Source: Altericroceibacterium endophyticum (GTDB lineage Bacteria > Pseudomonadota > Alphaproteobacteria > Sphingomonadales > Sphingomonadaceae). From it: 64,000 nucleotides of DNA. This document shows, piece by piece, positions 24,646 to 33,343 of this stretch. How positions within the stretch are numbered: position 1 is the first letter of the stretch; every line of letters starts with the position of its first letter. The translations under genes and the position numbers were made by a program. The notes beneath the pieces were generated by a model. That model worked only from the letters and a program-made list of their open reading frames with translations, was not told where the DNA came from and did no database searches. The DNA is taken from the NCBI RefSeq assembly GCF_009827595.1, contig NZ_WTYT01000004.1, positions 71,317 through 135,316 of the forward strand. Reading direction: 5' to 3'.

Positions 24646-26199
24646 TCAAGGCTGAGGATCTTCCTGCTGCGCAGCACGGTCCATCCATCCAGACAAGGGA
24701 GCAATTGACTGCGTGAAGTCAGCCACTGCACCCTCGGCTGAATACCGGTCATTTTCCATGGCTGACAGGATCAGCATCATGCTCGGATCTTCGCGCATCA
24801 GCAGGCGATTGAGCATGGTTTGCAGCTTGAAATGGCTCTTGCTCCCGGTGAGAAGATCGCCTGTGAGATACCAGGTGGCGGCCAGCCTGCGCCGCGCAGT
24901 ACCGGCCTGAAGGATTTCGCTATCTGCGCGGCCAATCGCTGGCCCCGGTTCGGCCCAGCGCCACGGCGTATCCGGCGGCAATGCGCCTTCGCCAAAGGCG
25001 GTCGCTTCGCGCCCTTCATCCTGCGCAGCATAGAGCGCGTAGAACACATCGACTTCGCGGCCCTGCGCATCACGGTAACGCCCCAACAGGCGGTGATCTG
25101 CTCCGCCCGCGCGGGGCTCCCACCAGACAGTGGGGAAATAGGGCACCTGCTTCCATCCCGGCACATCAGGAAAGGCAATCTGCGACGGCATGGGCGCTTC
25201 CAGCTGCTGAACCGCCCTGCTCCAGCCATAGGCCCCGCCGGCAAGCGCGAGAGCGAGAACCAGAACAGCAACCAGATGCCCCCCGCCAAAGTCCAGACGG
25301 GCCAGAAGTTTGCTACGCTGCAGAAGTGTGAGATCGACGGGCCCGTCATCAACCGGGCGGTCGAAAAAGCGCCAGGCCACAAGCAGCAGCACAGCCATTA
25401 CTAGCGCGAAAAATATCCAGCCGTAAAAGATATGATCAAACCCGGCAGCGAATTCGATACCCTGTGACTGGGCGATGAAAATCGTCCCCCATGCCCGCGC
25501 ACCATTGGCTAGAATGGGCACGATCACCGCCAATGCCATGAAGGCAATGCGGCGAGGCCAGCTGATGAAACACACATGCGCGATCAATGATCCTAACGCG
25601 ATCATGGCGATCAGAAACTTCACGCCCGAACAGGCCTCAGCCACTTCGAACAATCCCGCAGGTGTATCGATGAACACCCCTTCGATCTGGGCCGGAATAC
25701 CGCTCCAATGGGTGAGCGCGATGGTGATGCGGGCGGTAATCATCTGGAGACCGGGAACCAACTCGTCACCGAAAGGCACCAGGAACAGCATGTAAAAGAG
25801 CGGGAACAGCAAGGCCGCCGAGATGCGCGGCCCCAGCAGCGCCATCACCGCGCCCTGCAAAGCCAGCACCGCGCCCAATTGCCCCACCATATCGACGCCC
25901 GACACACGGCCAAGGAACCAGCCGAACAGCGCAGCAGACAGCCAGATTAACCCCGGCCACCAGCTTTGCGGGCGCATCTGACGCAGCACGGGCCAGCGAA
26001 TGCCAACCAGCCACATCAGAATGAACGGCACCAGCAACACGTGATTATAGGTGGAGCTGTTCCACCATTGGCCGAACATGGCCTGCCATTCGCCAAAACT
26101 CAGCGTGAAGAGCGCCAGCCACAGCAGGATCAGCGCAGCCAGCGGGCGGCGCCAGATGCCGGGAATCTGCGCCTTCAGGCGATCGGAAAGAGCCATCAT
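24646..26199 (-). CDS. xrtA: Exosortase A fused to EpsI domain
   Basis: Exosortase A (517 aa) is an inner-membrane cysteine transpeptidase that cleaves PEP-CTERM tails of exported proteins. The N-terminal half has about eight membrane helices with the catalytic triad Cys190 (EVAEACSGVKFLIAM), Arg235 (ANGARAWGTIF) and His256 (FDHIFYGW). After one more helix (about 308-330) the C-terminal part (335-510) is an EpsI domain, with PDVPGWKQVPYFPTVWWEPR and a GDLLTGSKSHFKLQ end, expected in the periplasm. The ATG overlaps the upstream glycosyltransferase stop. No protein with a PEP-CTERM tail is encoded in the window, so substrates are elsewhere. Confidence 0.95.
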   Translation of the reverse strand: MMALSDRLKAQIPGIWRRPLAALILLWLALFTLSFGEWQAMFGQWWNSSTYNHVLLVPFILMWLVGIRWPVLRQMRPQSWWPGLIWLSAALFGWFLGRVSGVDMVGQLGAVLALQGAVMALLGPRISAALLFPLFYMLFLVPFGDELVPGLQMITARITIALTHWSGIPAQIEGVFIDTPAGLFEVAEACSGVKFLIAMIALGSLIAHVCFISWPRRIAFMALAVIVPILANGARAWGTIFIAQSQGIEFAAGFDHIFYGWIFFALVMAVLLLVAWRFFDRPVDDGPVDLTLLQRSKLLARLDFGGGHLVAVLVLALALAGGAYGWSRAVQQLEAPMPSQIAFPDVPGWKQVPYFPTVWWEPRAGGADHRLLGRYRDAQGREVDVFYALYAAQDEGREATAFGEGALPPDTPWRWAEPGPAIGRADSEILQAGTARRRLAATWYLTGDLLTGSKSHFKLQTMLNRLLMREDPSMMLILSAMENDRYSAEGAVADFTQSIAPLSGWMDRAAQQEDPQP

Positions 26200-27419
26200 G
26201 CTGCGTTTCTCTTTTCAAGCCATGAGGAAAGGTTGGAAAGCTTGGCCGACCAGCTCATTTCCTGTTGTACAAAGGCGCGCGCCGCCGCGCCCAACTGACT
26301 GGCGGCCTGACGATCGGCAAACACTTCCAGCGCAGCGCTGATCAACGCATCATCGTCCTGTCCGACAAGAAAGTCCCTGCCCGGTTTTGCCGGGATACCG
26401 GTCGCCGCTTCAGGCGAAACAAGCACCGCACGGGCCATGGCCATCGCCTCCAGCACCTTGTTTTGAACGCCGCGCGCAATGGTCAGTGGCGCGAGCACCA
26501 GATCGGCTGCCTTCAGATAGGGGCGCATATCCGGCACCGCCCCCCAGACGCGGCATCCCGCCTGCTGGCCCAACGCAGTCACCTCCGATGTGGGAGCACG
26601 GCCGACAATATGGAACTGCGCATCGGGATATGTATCGCGCAAGGCAGGCAAAATGCGCTCCACCACCCGCGTAACGGCGGCAATGTTGGGCGGGTAATCC
26701 ATCTGCCCGGTAAAGACGCAATGCGGCCCCGGTGCTGCGGCAATTTCATCATGAGCGCTGACAATTTCCGGATTGAAAAAGGCGGCATTGATACCATTGC
26801 CCATCACCGACAATTTCGGCGCAAGGTCTGGGGCTATCCGTTGCTGCATCAACGCGGCTTCCGCATCACTGATCAGCAGGGTCCGGTCGGCGCGGCGGAT
26901 AATGCGCTCTTCTTCCTGCGAAAGCAGCTTCGCCTCGCGCAGATAGGCCTTTGCCCCTAAGCCGGCGCGCTGCGCCGCATAGGCTTCAAACTTGGCCGAA
27001 TCCACATCGACCAGATCAGCCAGCACCACCCCATCAAATCGTCGCGGGACATATTGGCCCATCTGCCCGGAAAAGACATAGATCGCACCGATAGGCCGTT
27101 CAGCCAGCGTTTTGCGAATAAAGCGCCGCAAGCGCGGATGGCTGAATGCGGTAAGGCTGACCGGCTTGCGCGTCAGCAGCGCCTGCATCCCCGCCAGCGG
27201 CAACGGTTTTGTGCGGGCGGCGAGGCAATAGCTGGCGCAGCAATCACCCAAGGTTGCCTGCTGCGCCCAGTCCTCCCGCGTTTCGGCAAAAGTCGCGACA
27301 TGCACAGGGGAAATGGAGGCAAGGTGGCGCAGAACATGCGTCGCGCGGATCTTGTCACCCCGATCAGGTGGAAATGGCATGCGATGCGCCAGAAAGAGAA
27401 TTTCCTCACCTGCCCGCAT
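26196..27419 (-). CDS. XrtA-system glycosyltransferase (TIGR03087 type)
   Basis: This is a GT-B glycosyltransferase (407 aa) of the PEP-CTERM/exosortase-associated type, which would add a sugar during exopolysaccharide or glycan assembly. Family traits are the N-terminal FLAHRMPFPPDRGDKIR, VFTGQMDYPPNIAAVTRVV in the linker, and the donor-site region RGVQNKVLEAMAMARAVLVSPEA. It follows the FemAB-like gene by three bases and overlaps xrtA, so it is in the same transcript. It is the only glycosyltransferase in the locus; others needed for a polysaccharide must lie elsewhere. Confidence 0.92.
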   Translation of the reverse strand: MRAGEEILFLAHRMPFPPDRGDKIRATHVLRHLASISPVHVATFAETREDWAQQATLGDCCASYCLAARTKPLPLAGMQALLTRKPVSLTAFSHPRLRRFIRKTLAERPIGAIYVFSGQMGQYVPRRFDGVVLADLVDVDSAKFEAYAAQRAGLGAKAYLREAKLLSQEEERIIRRADRTLLISDAEAALMQQRIAPDLAPKLSVMGNGINAAFFNPEIVSAHDEIAAAPGPHCVFTGQMDYPPNIAAVTRVVERILPALRDTYPDAQFHIVGRAPTSEVTALGQQAGCRVWGAVPDMRPYLKAADLVLAPLTIARGVQNKVLEAMAMARAVLVSPEAATGIPAKPGRDFLVGQDDDALISAALEVFADRQAASQLGAAARAFVQQEMSWSAKLSNLSSWLEKRNAA

Positions 27420-27422
27420 GGC

Positions 27423-28466
27423 TTACCCTAATCCCCGCGCTATCCACGGCCCCAGCAGATTGGCCACCGGCAGGGGCAGTTTCTTCCACAGCGCAATCCG
27501 CGCGACATGTTTGCCGCTGGTGGGGTTCACATCACGTTTTTCCGCGCCAGGCGCTGTCCAGCTGGCATAGCTCAGCGGTTCAGGGTCAAAACCCCAATTG
27601 CGCTTGAAATGATAAGGCCCGCTGCCGGTTTTGGACCGCCCAAAATCAAATAACTGGCACCCTCGCGCCCGTGCATGGCACATCAGCGCGAAATACATCC
27701 GGTCATTCGCGCGCAGAACCCGCGCAGCGTAAGTGCCCCCGCCCCAATAAGGCATGACCGCGCCGCCATGATAAAGCGAAAGCACGCTGGCCACCGGTTC
27801 GCCCTGATGGCGCACAGTCAGAATATCAGCATCCAGCCGATCCAGCACCGCATCAAACAAGGCGCGCGGAAAGACTGGCGTACCAAGATTGCGCACACTT
27901 TCCGCATAGACGGCATAATGCGCGGCCCTCTCCGCCTCATCCGTACCGATTGTGACGCTGAGATCAGCTTTCAGCCCTTTGCGTACCTCCGCCCGCTGCT
28001 TGCGCGGAATTGCCGTTAATTGCGCATCGTCATCCGCCGCCAATGCGCCCACAAAGCCGCAATGACTATCCGTAACATGGTGCCAGTCACGCGGCGCGAC
28101 ACCGCCGCGCAGCTCTATCGCGGGGCAGGATAGCTGGGTAGCCAGTCGCTCCGCCGTTCGGCACAATGACTTGGCCGCAGCTTCATCGCGGGACAAGACA
28201 CCGCCGCCCACAGCAAAGCCGGACGATGCCAGAACGCGCCCGAAAATCGGCGAATGGACCAGCGTCAGCGGCAACCAGCCGCAAATCTCACGCGCATCTT
28301 CTGCAATCAGGCCCAGCGCCGCCTGCCCAGTGCCCTGCTCTATCGCCTTCAGCCATGCCGGGCGGTGAAACGGGGTGCCCGCTATGCGCGCAACATAGTC
28401 CTCTATTCGCTGAACCTCAGCAGCATCGGCAAGATCAGCCTGTCTGACGATAGCGGCGGCCATCAT
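27423..28466 (-). CDS. FemAB-family XrtA/PEP-CTERM-associated protein
   Basis: This 347-aa protein belongs to the FemAB/GNAT-like acyltransferases tied to exosortase loci (TIGR03019 type). Visible traits are TPFHRPAWLKAIEQGTG, FAVGGGVLSRDEAA, IPRKQRAEVRKGL, the central VASVLSLYHGGAVMPYWGG and FDFGRSKTGSGPYHFKRNWG. FemAB proteins transfer amino acids from aminoacyl-tRNA or other donors, here perhaps to a sugar or peptide of the surface polymer; that is inference. It overlaps the deacetylase stop by four bases. Confidence 0.92.
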   Translation of the reverse strand: MMAAAIVRQADLADAAEVQRIEDYVARIAGTPFHRPAWLKAIEQGTGQAALGLIAEDAREICGWLPLTLVHSPIFGRVLASSGFAVGGGVLSRDEAAAKSLCRTAERLATQLSCPAIELRGGVAPRDWHHVTDSHCGFVGALAADDDAQLTAIPRKQRAEVRKGLKADLSVTIGTDEAERAAHYAVYAESVRNLGTPVFPRALFDAVLDRLDADILTVRHQGEPVASVLSLYHGGAVMPYWGGGTYAARVLRANDRMYFALMCHARARGCQLFDFGRSKTGSGPYHFKRNWGFDPEPLSYASWTAPGAEKRDVNPTSGKHVARIALWKKLPLPVANLLGPWIARGLG

Positions 28467-29335
28467 GCCGCCCGGTGGGAAAGCGCTAGCCGCTGCGCCT
28501 CACGCGCGGCCAGCGCATCCATCCGGCCCCAGTCAAAGCTCTGCAGCAACTGGTCCAGCTTGTCCGACATCCGGGCAAGATTGGTATAATGGCGCAGGCG
28601 TGAGCGGAGCGGCGCATTGCGGATACGCGGCTGACCGGGGTCCACTTCCCATGGGTGAAAATAGAACACGGCCGGACGCTGATCATCCCGGTTCACCTGA
28701 CGGATCGCCCATGTGCTGAAGCTATAAGGCAAAACGCGAAAGAAACCGCCCCCACCCGCCGCAAGCCTGCGACTGCGGAATAGCGCGGTTGTGACCGGAA
28801 TTTCCAGCAATGCGCTGTCTGGAAGCGGATTGAAGGCAAAGCGCGGTGCCTCGGCCCAGCCATAATGGTCATGCTTCACCGGGGCCACACTGGAGGAATA
28901 GGTGTAGCCTTGTTCCGCCAGAACATCGAAGGCCCAGGGCGTGCGCTGATCGATAGAGAAGCTGGGGGCGCGATAGCCGGTCACTTGCGCGCCGCTAGCA
29001 TCCTCTATCGCCTTGCGCGCACGGTAAATATCCGCCGCAAATTCAGCCGATGTCATGCGGAACACGCGGCCATGGTCCCAGCCGTGACTGGCGATCTCAT
29101 GGCCTCTTTCACAGATTTCACGCAGCAAAGCGGGATTGCGCTGCGCCACCCAGCCTAGTGTGAAGAAGGTCGCCTTGATATCGGCCCGGTCAAACTGATC
29201 GAGGATCGCATGAACATTGCGTTCCACCCGGCTTTCCCGGCTGTCCCAGGAATTGCGGTCAATCACCTTTTCAAAGGCGCCGACCTGGAACCAGTCTTCG
29301 ACATCGACCGACATGCCATTGATGATCTGCGCCAA
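28463..29335 (-). CDS. XrtA-system polysaccharide deacetylase
   Basis: This is a NodB-type carbohydrate esterase 4 protein (290 aa, TIGR03006 type) that removes acetyl groups from a glycan. It has the catalytic aspartate and metal site in MSVDVEDWFQV, the metal histidines in EIASHGWDHGRVF, RAPSFSI and the C-terminal VFYFHPWEVDP. No signal peptide is visible, so it may act on lipid-linked intermediates in the cytoplasm. It lies 69 bases after the ATPase gene. Confidence 0.94.
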   Translation of the reverse strand: MAQIINGMSVDVEDWFQVGAFEKVIDRNSWDSRESRVERNVHAILDQFDRADIKATFFTLGWVAQRNPALLREICERGHEIASHGWDHGRVFRMTSAEFAADIYRARKAIEDASGAQVTGYRAPSFSIDQRTPWAFDVLAEQGYTYSSSVAPVKHDHYGWAEAPRFAFNPLPDSALLEIPVTTALFRSRRLAAGGGGFFRVLPYSFSTWAIRQVNRDDQRPAVFYFHPWEVDPGQPRIRNAPLRSRLRHYTNLARMSDKLDQLLQSFDWGRMDALAAREAQRLALSHRAA

Positions 29336-29404
29336 AACGCCCTCCCGCTATGGCCAGCCATGGCCGGCATTTGCCCCATGGTACCGGCTATTAAATGCGT
29401 GCAA

Positions 29405-30601
29405 TCACGCAGCTTTGGCGGGGTTCAACTCGCCCTCCACCCATTCGATCAACATGGTCAGCGTATGGCGGATTGTATGTTCCTGTTCTTCCATCCGGCC
29501 TTCGAGCCGGTCCAGACGGTCGCGCAAATCCGCAAGGTCCACTGCAGAAACAGAGGGTTCATCCTGATCTTCTTCGTCCGCCGCTTCGCGCTGCTTCACC
29601 AGTTCCATCACCGCGAATTGCAATTCGGCGATCTGGGCATCGCGTTCGGCCAGCATGGATTCAAACTTCGAACTATCGCCGGACGCTGCCGCATGGCTGG
29701 CCTGCGCAGCGGGCGCATCAGGTTGTGATGATTGTTCATCCTCGTTGCTCTCCGTGTCGGACGGGCTTGGCGCAACCTGGACCTCGGCCCGTTCACTATC
29801 CATATCTTCCACGACCAGATCCACCATGTGGGCGGTGATCGTATCTTCCTGCTCCACCGCACCCAGCAAGAGCATGCGATTGGCAATCTGGTTGACCTTG
29901 CGCGGCAAGCCGCCGCTCGCGTCGAAAATTGCCTGGAACACGTCCGCTTCAAAGTTGGGATGCTGGTTCCAGCCCACCCGTTTAAGACGATGCGTGATAT
30001 AGGCTTCGATCTCATCTTCCTGCATCGGCTGCAGGTGATGCGCGGCAATCACGCGCTGACGCAATTGTTCCAGCGCCGGATGGCTTTGCAACGTATGGCG
30101 AAATTCGGGTTGGCCCAGCAGAAGCGTCTGCAACAGCGGATGATTGCCAAGCTGGAAATTGGACAGCATGCGCAATTCTTCCAGCGCATCGACCGACAGG
30201 TTCTGCGCCTCATCCAGAATCAGCAGACAGCGACGACCTGCGCGCGCTTCATCATGCAGGAATGCCTCGATCGCGCCGAGGGCGCTGGCCTTATCATGGC
30301 CTTCCACACCCAGACCAAAGCTCTGCGCCACCACATGGATGACTTCATTTTCATTCAGCTTGCTGGTCACAACCTGACCCACGGTCAGCTCTTCCGGGTC
30401 AATCGTCGACACCAGATGGGCGACCAGTGTGGATTTACCCGCGCCGACTTCACCCGTGATGACAATGAAGCCTTCACCCTGCTGCAAGCCATAGCCCAAA
30501 TAGGACAACGCCTTGCGGTGGGTGATGCTCCGAAAATAAAAGGCCGGATCGGGGGTAAGCTGGAAAGGTTTTCCGCTGAGGCCATAAAAGCTGTCGAACA
30601 T
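29405..30601 (-). CDS. XrtA-associated ExeA-like ATPase
   Basis: This AAA ATPase (398 aa, TIGR03015 type) is related to ExeA/GspA secretion ATPases. The Walker A GEVGAGKST is at about 50-58 and Walker B is CLLILDEAQNL. The N-terminus MFDSFYGLSGKPFQLTPDP is diagnostic and has GAGGAG six bases upstream, so the longer upstream frame is rejected. Beyond residue 270 the chain is acidic and low in complexity and ends with a coiled coil (LADLRDRLDRLEGRMEEQE), likely for oligomerisation. It follows the outer-membrane gene by ten bases. Confidence 0.93.
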   Translation of the reverse strand: MFDSFYGLSGKPFQLTPDPAFYFRSITHRKALSYLGYGLQQGEGFIVITGEVGAGKSTLVAHLVSTIDPEELTVGQVVTSKLNENEVIHVVAQSFGLGVEGHDKASALGAIEAFLHDEARAGRRCLLILDEAQNLSVDALEELRMLSNFQLGNHPLLQTLLLGQPEFRHTLQSHPALEQLRQRVIAAHHLQPMQEDEIEAYITHRLKRVGWNQHPNFEADVFQAIFDASGGLPRKVNQIANRMLLLGAVEQEDTITAHMVDLVVEDMDSERAEVQVAPSPSDTESNEDEQSSQPDAPAAQASHAAASGDSSKFESMLAERDAQIAELQFAVMELVKQREAADEEDQDEPSVSAVDLADLRDRLDRLEGRMEEQEHTIRHTLTMLIEWVEGELNPAKAA

Positions 30602-30611
30602 CGTATTCTCC

Positions 30612-32267
30612 TCAGAAGGAATAGCGCAGGCCCATCTGGGCCGATGCGTTCCAATAGTCGGGCAGGCTGTCACGCGTGATACCGTCCAGCCCAACGGCGG
30701 CGGTTCCACTCAGCCCGGCGGTGAGTTGGCGATTATAGCCAAGCGAGGCACTGAAACTCTGGCCGTCGCCCTGATCACTCAAGTAACTGTTGAAATAATT
30801 GGTATAGAAATTGGCACTCAGGCTGGAGCGGTAATCAAGCCGCCGGTTCAGATAGAGCGAAAGCCAGTAATTCTCGTCCACGAGGCCATCGGCCGCCGCC
30901 AGCACAGTCCCTGCGGCCCCGATATATTCGCGGCGATCATACCCGAGGCCGAGGCCGAAGGTGGTGCGTCCGAGGGCAATCTGCGCCCCGCCGGCAACAC
31001 CGCGTGAGCGGAAAGCAGCAGATCGCAGCGCGCCCAGCCCTCCGGTCAGACAATTGCCGTCGCTCAAGCTGGAAACGCACCCGTTCAGCCCGCCATTGAT
31101 GGGGTTGCGACTTGCACTGAAATCATCCGACAACCCAGCCAGACCGCGGGTGAGCCCGCCACCGACACCCGAAACCGTGTCATAGACGGAGGCATAGTAA
31201 TTGGTGCGGGAATTGGGCTGGTAGGAGAGATTGCCGTAATAGGTCGTCGACCCATAACGCCGCCCAACATTGGCTGATAGCGACAAGCGGCGATTGGGGC
31301 GCCAGATGACGCCCGCGTCCCAGATAATTCCATCCACATCATAGGCGATGACGCGGGGGCTGCTTTTATCGGTGACATAGCGGCCATCGGTGCCGATTAC
31401 CGGATTGTCATCGGCATCGCGCAGCGCATCGCGGCTGGATATCTCGACATCTTCATAGCCAATCGACGCAGTCAGCGCGACGGTGCGACTGACCGGCACG
31501 GTGACATCAGCCGAAGCGTGGAAATTACGCACGCGCTGATCCAGATTGGACGTATTTTCCTGCGTCAAACCGGCTTCGACACCAACGCCGATCGGCAACA
31601 ACTCACGCGGAGCGGATTCCAGCCGCAATTGCGCATCATGCACAGTGCTTTCGTCAAGCAGATCCGCTGCTTCGCCACTTTGAAGAACCAAAGCGTCAGG
31701 GTTGTCAACGCGAGTATAACCAAATCGGTAATACCCACTCGCCTCCACTTTGCCCAGATCGGTCTTCAAAGATGGCCCGATATAGCCAGAATACAGTTGC
31801 TGAGACCGGTCATTGCGGCCAACGATGCCAACCGCGCCGCCGCCAATTCCGTCAAATGATGTTCGTGATGCCAGAGCGCCCGCTTCCAGCGAAACCGCGC
31901 GCGGGATAATGGTGAAGGAACCGCGCGCTACACCGCTCAGCGTGTCGCCATCGACCGCATCATCATCCCAGCCAATCCGCCGTTCATAGCGAAGCGAAAC
32001 AGATGCGGCGCTACGCCGGCCAGTAATTCTGGCATCCACACCCGCCGCGAGCCGCGTGTAGGTCAGCACTTCGTCGCCGGGCGACAGCTGCGCTGTCAGC
32101 ACCTGCGCCGCCTCGATATAGGGCGTTATCTCGCTATGCTTCCCCTTGGCGCTGCCCGTTTCCAGAGGCACGGGCTCGTCGTTGCTTTCCTGCGCGAGAG
32201 CAAGCGAAGGCTGCAAGCCCGCCAGGCAAGTGCCGGTCAATAAGAGTGAAAGACGAAATGCGGACAC
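30612..32267 (-). CDS. XrtA-associated outer-membrane beta-barrel protein (TIGR03016 type)
   Basis: This is a predicted outer-membrane beta-barrel (551 aa) of the PEP-CTERM/exosortase type. The best start is GTG at 32267 (VSAFRLSLLLTG), four bases after the kinase stop, which gives a clean signal peptide ending ALAQESNDEP. The mature protein is full of alternating amphipathic strands rich in Tyr, Ser, Gly and Asn, and ends in LRYSF, a classic C-terminal barrel signature. It may form the outer-membrane part of the polymer export system; such proteins have no assigned substrate. Confidence 0.9.
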   Translation of the reverse strand: MSAFRLSLLLTGTCLAGLQPSLALAQESNDEPVPLETGSAKGKHSEITPYIEAAQVLTAQLSPGDEVLTYTRLAAGVDARITGRRSAASVSLRYERRIGWDDDAVDGDTLSGVARGSFTIIPRAVSLEAGALASRTSFDGIGGGAVGIVGRNDRSQQLYSGYIGPSLKTDLGKVEASGYYRFGYTRVDNPDALVLQSGEAADLLDESTVHDAQLRLESAPRELLPIGVGVEAGLTQENTSNLDQRVRNFHASADVTVPVSRTVALTASIGYEDVEISSRDALRDADDNPVIGTDGRYVTDKSSPRVIAYDVDGIIWDAGVIWRPNRRLSLSANVGRRYGSTTYYGNLSYQPNSRTNYYASVYDTVSGVGGGLTRGLAGLSDDFSASRNPINGGLNGCVSSLSDGNCLTGGLGALRSAAFRSRGVAGGAQIALGRTTFGLGLGYDRREYIGAAGTVLAAADGLVDENYWLSLYLNRRLDYRSSLSANFYTNYFNSYLSDQGDGQSFSASLGYNRQLTAGLSGTAAVGLDGITRDSLPDYWNASAQMGLRYSF

Positions 32268-32271
32268 CTGA

Positions 32272-33333
32272 TCAGACCTCGTAACCGTAATAGGCACCAA
32301 AGCGCCGACCGCTGGGACTGAAATGCGCCGCATTCAGCATCAGGCGAATATTGGGGCAGCTTTCAAGCAGAGACAAGGCATCTTCCAATGCGCTCTGGCC
32401 AGTCTTGTCAGCGCGCGCGACCAGCACGGCCTGCCCGGAATGCTTGGCCAGTTCTGCGGCCGGACTGGCAGCAAGAGCCGGCGGGGAATCAAAAATCACG
32501 ATCCGGTCCGTAGCCCCCTGGGTCAGCCGGTTGAGCACATCCACGGAGCTGCTGGCAGCAAGATATTCACTGTCGGCACGGCTTGAATTTCCGGCCGGCA
32601 GAACATGCAAACCCGGAATATCGGTCGTCAAAACACAGTCTTCGACTTTCACCGCCGGATTGGCGAGTGCATCCAGCAAACCTGCACCGCGCGGCAAACC
32701 AAGCACAGACAGAATCGAAGGCTTGGCAAAATCGGCATCCACCAGCACGACTTCACAATCCTTCTCCGCCGCCATCGCCAGCGCCAGATTGGTTGCGCAA
32801 AAGGTCTTGCCCTCCCCCGGATGGGGCGAACATACGAGAATGCGCTGCGCCGTGCCGCCGGGCAGCTTGCGCTCTTTCTGCATCCGCCGGGCATCAATCA
32901 GCAATTGCCGCTTAACGATACGGAATTCCTCGAGCAGGCGGGAAACCTTCCCCTCCGGCTCGATCAGTCCCTGCGCGCGCAGACGCTCACGATCGACCAC
33001 ATGCACATCGCGGGAGAAATAGACCGGTGGCAGCTCCGAATGGCGCCGCCGGGGCGGCGTAGAAGCGCTGGCCGGTGTTACCGATGCCGTCGCAGCAGGA
33101 GCCGGAGCGGATGCCGGTGTCGGCGCGCCAACGTGCTTTTGGGACGCCGTCTCAACCGGGCGGCCCGTGCCACGCTTCTTCTGCGGTTCGGCCAGCTTGT
33201 GCGGCATGGGTGCGGGTTTGAAGCGCGCCGAATCCAGCAGGCCTTCGGCGCGCTCAATCAAGGATGGCGAGCGCTTGCGGTTGCCTGCGTCAGCAGGTTT
33301 TTCAGGCGGCGGAATTTTGCTCTGATCGGTCAT
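32272..33333 (-). CDS. XrtA-associated tyrosine autokinase
   Basis: This is a BY-kinase (353 aa, TIGR03018 type) controlling polysaccharide chain length and export with the adjacent chain-length protein. The N-terminal 110 residues are Ala/Pro-rich linker. The ATP site HPGEGKT (171-177) is followed by Walker A' VVLVDADF and Walker B IVIFDSPPAL. The C-terminus is short, FGAYYGYEV, with three tyrosines that are candidates for autophosphorylation. It follows the chain-length gene by ten bases. Confidence 0.93.
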   Translation of the reverse strand: MTDQSKIPPPEKPADAGNRKRSPSLIERAEGLLDSARFKPAPMPHKLAEPQKKRGTGRPVETASQKHVGAPTPASAPAPAATASVTPASASTPPRRRHSELPPVYFSRDVHVVDRERLRAQGLIEPEGKVSRLLEEFRIVKRQLLIDARRMQKERKLPGGTAQRILVCSPHPGEGKTFCATNLALAMAAEKDCEVVLVDADFAKPSILSVLGLPRGAGLLDALANPAVKVEDCVLTTDIPGLHVLPAGNSSRADSEYLAASSSVDVLNRLTQGATDRIVIFDSPPALAASPAAELAKHSGQAVLVARADKTGQSALEDALSLLESCPNIRLMLNAAHFSPSGRRFGAYYGYEV

Positions 33334-33343
33334 AATTATCCTC

